Shown piece by piece: positions 60,877 to 61,012 of a stretch of DNA of 61,012 nucleotides (positions within the stretch are counted from its first letter, which is position 1; the number at the start of each line of letters is the position of its first letter). The notes below the pieces were generated by a model. That model had not been told where the DNA came from. It saw only the letters and a list, made by a program, of their open reading frames with translations, and searched no databases. The translations under genes were made by a program, and so were the position numbers. Origin of the DNA: Clostridia bacterium (GTDB lineage: Bacteria; Bacillota; Clostridia; Oscillospirales; CAG-272); contig JAGALA010000037.1 of NCBI GenBank assembly GCA_017625935.1, positions 1 to 61,012 on the forward strand, written 5' to 3'.

Positions 60877-61012
60877 TTAAAGGTCATCAGTAAAGCCGAA
60901 GAGCTTTGATGCATCGAGAATTAAGTCTGCAACGCCGTCAGCTACGTGCTCCACCTTGATTTCGCCGGAGGCGGAAAGGATATCTTCTACTTCAACATCT
61001 ACCTTTTCATAT
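60877..61012 (-). CDS. 3' end of an unknown gene, continuing beyond the window
   Basis: The frame from the right edge encodes 45 C-terminal residues (EKVDVEVEDILSASGEIKVE...DLILDASKLFGFTDDL) ending at TAA. Codon use is like the neighbours and a terminator follows, so it is probably real. The family is not recognised; the sequence is acidic and soluble. Confidence 0.65.
   Translation of the reverse strand, partial: YEKVDVEVEDILSASGEIKVEHVADGVADLILDASKLFGFTDDL

Overview
The window is a continuous stretch of chromosome from a low-to-moderate GC, endospore-forming Gram-positive bacterium, most probably an uncultured or gut-associated member of the class Clostridia. The reasons are the sporulation and germination genes (spoVAC-spoVAD-spoVAE, spmA-spmB, a SleB-type cortex hydrolase, a SpoVB-like flippase, a SpoIID-like protein), Firmicutes-type housekeeping genes (RNase J, ClpC, an AbrB/SpoVT-family regulator, a CD1247-like protein), strong AGGAGG-type ribosome binding sites, and many vegetative promoters of the TTGACA-17 bp-TATAAT type. 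No phage, integrase, transposase gene, CRISPR array or rRNA is visible. About 50 protein genes and one tRNA-Lys(TTT) are supported.

Layout: 1-10.2 kb is information processing: rpoC and rpoB leftward; rpsT divergent from rpoB; rpsF-ssb-rpsR leftward; rnhA. 10.3-13.6 kb holds a large secreted discoidin/CxxC-repeat protein and a small lipoprotein, followed by tRNA-Lys. 14.1-19.6 kb has an esterase-SDR pair, a Na/Pi cotransporter with a PhoU-like tail, a ComEC-like metallo-hydrolase and queT behind a preQ1-I riboswitch. 19.7-27.6 kb is a cell-wall/spore region: a SpoIID-like peptidoglycan-binding cluster, clpC, mscS and the spoVA operon. 27.8-33.6 kb has an oxidoreductase/isomerase pair, the pepP-efp-CD1247-like operon, a secreted protein and tcdA. 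33.7-43.5 kb carries glycoside hydrolases GH38 and GH95, the latter in an operon with an AbrB-type regulator and a D-amino-acid-transaminase-like enzyme, plus the SpoVB-like and SleB-like genes and an AT-rich orphan. 43.6-47.2 kb is spmAB, a small membrane protein and RNase J. 47.2-50.7 kb is an AT-rich lipoprotein/subtilase operon. 51.2-61 kb has a heterodimeric ABC exporter with pyruvate kinase, hemW-lepA, a DUF975 protein, a HAD phosphatase and the 3' end of an unknown gene.

The most interesting non-coding material is a set of intergenic arrays of tiny perfect hairpins separated by a constant 7-nt spacer (spacer GTTATRA near 17.8 kb, spacer AATTCAT near 36.8 kb, and a weaker one at the left edge), plus a dispersed REP-like palindrome ending in CCCCTACA. 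Among proteins, the most notable are a subtilase whose catalytic Asp position is Glu, a secreted-protein family sharing CxxC/His repeats, and a CD1247-like protein with a 12-cysteine Asp/Cys stretch. Functional assignments come from motif recognition by eye; no database search was possible.
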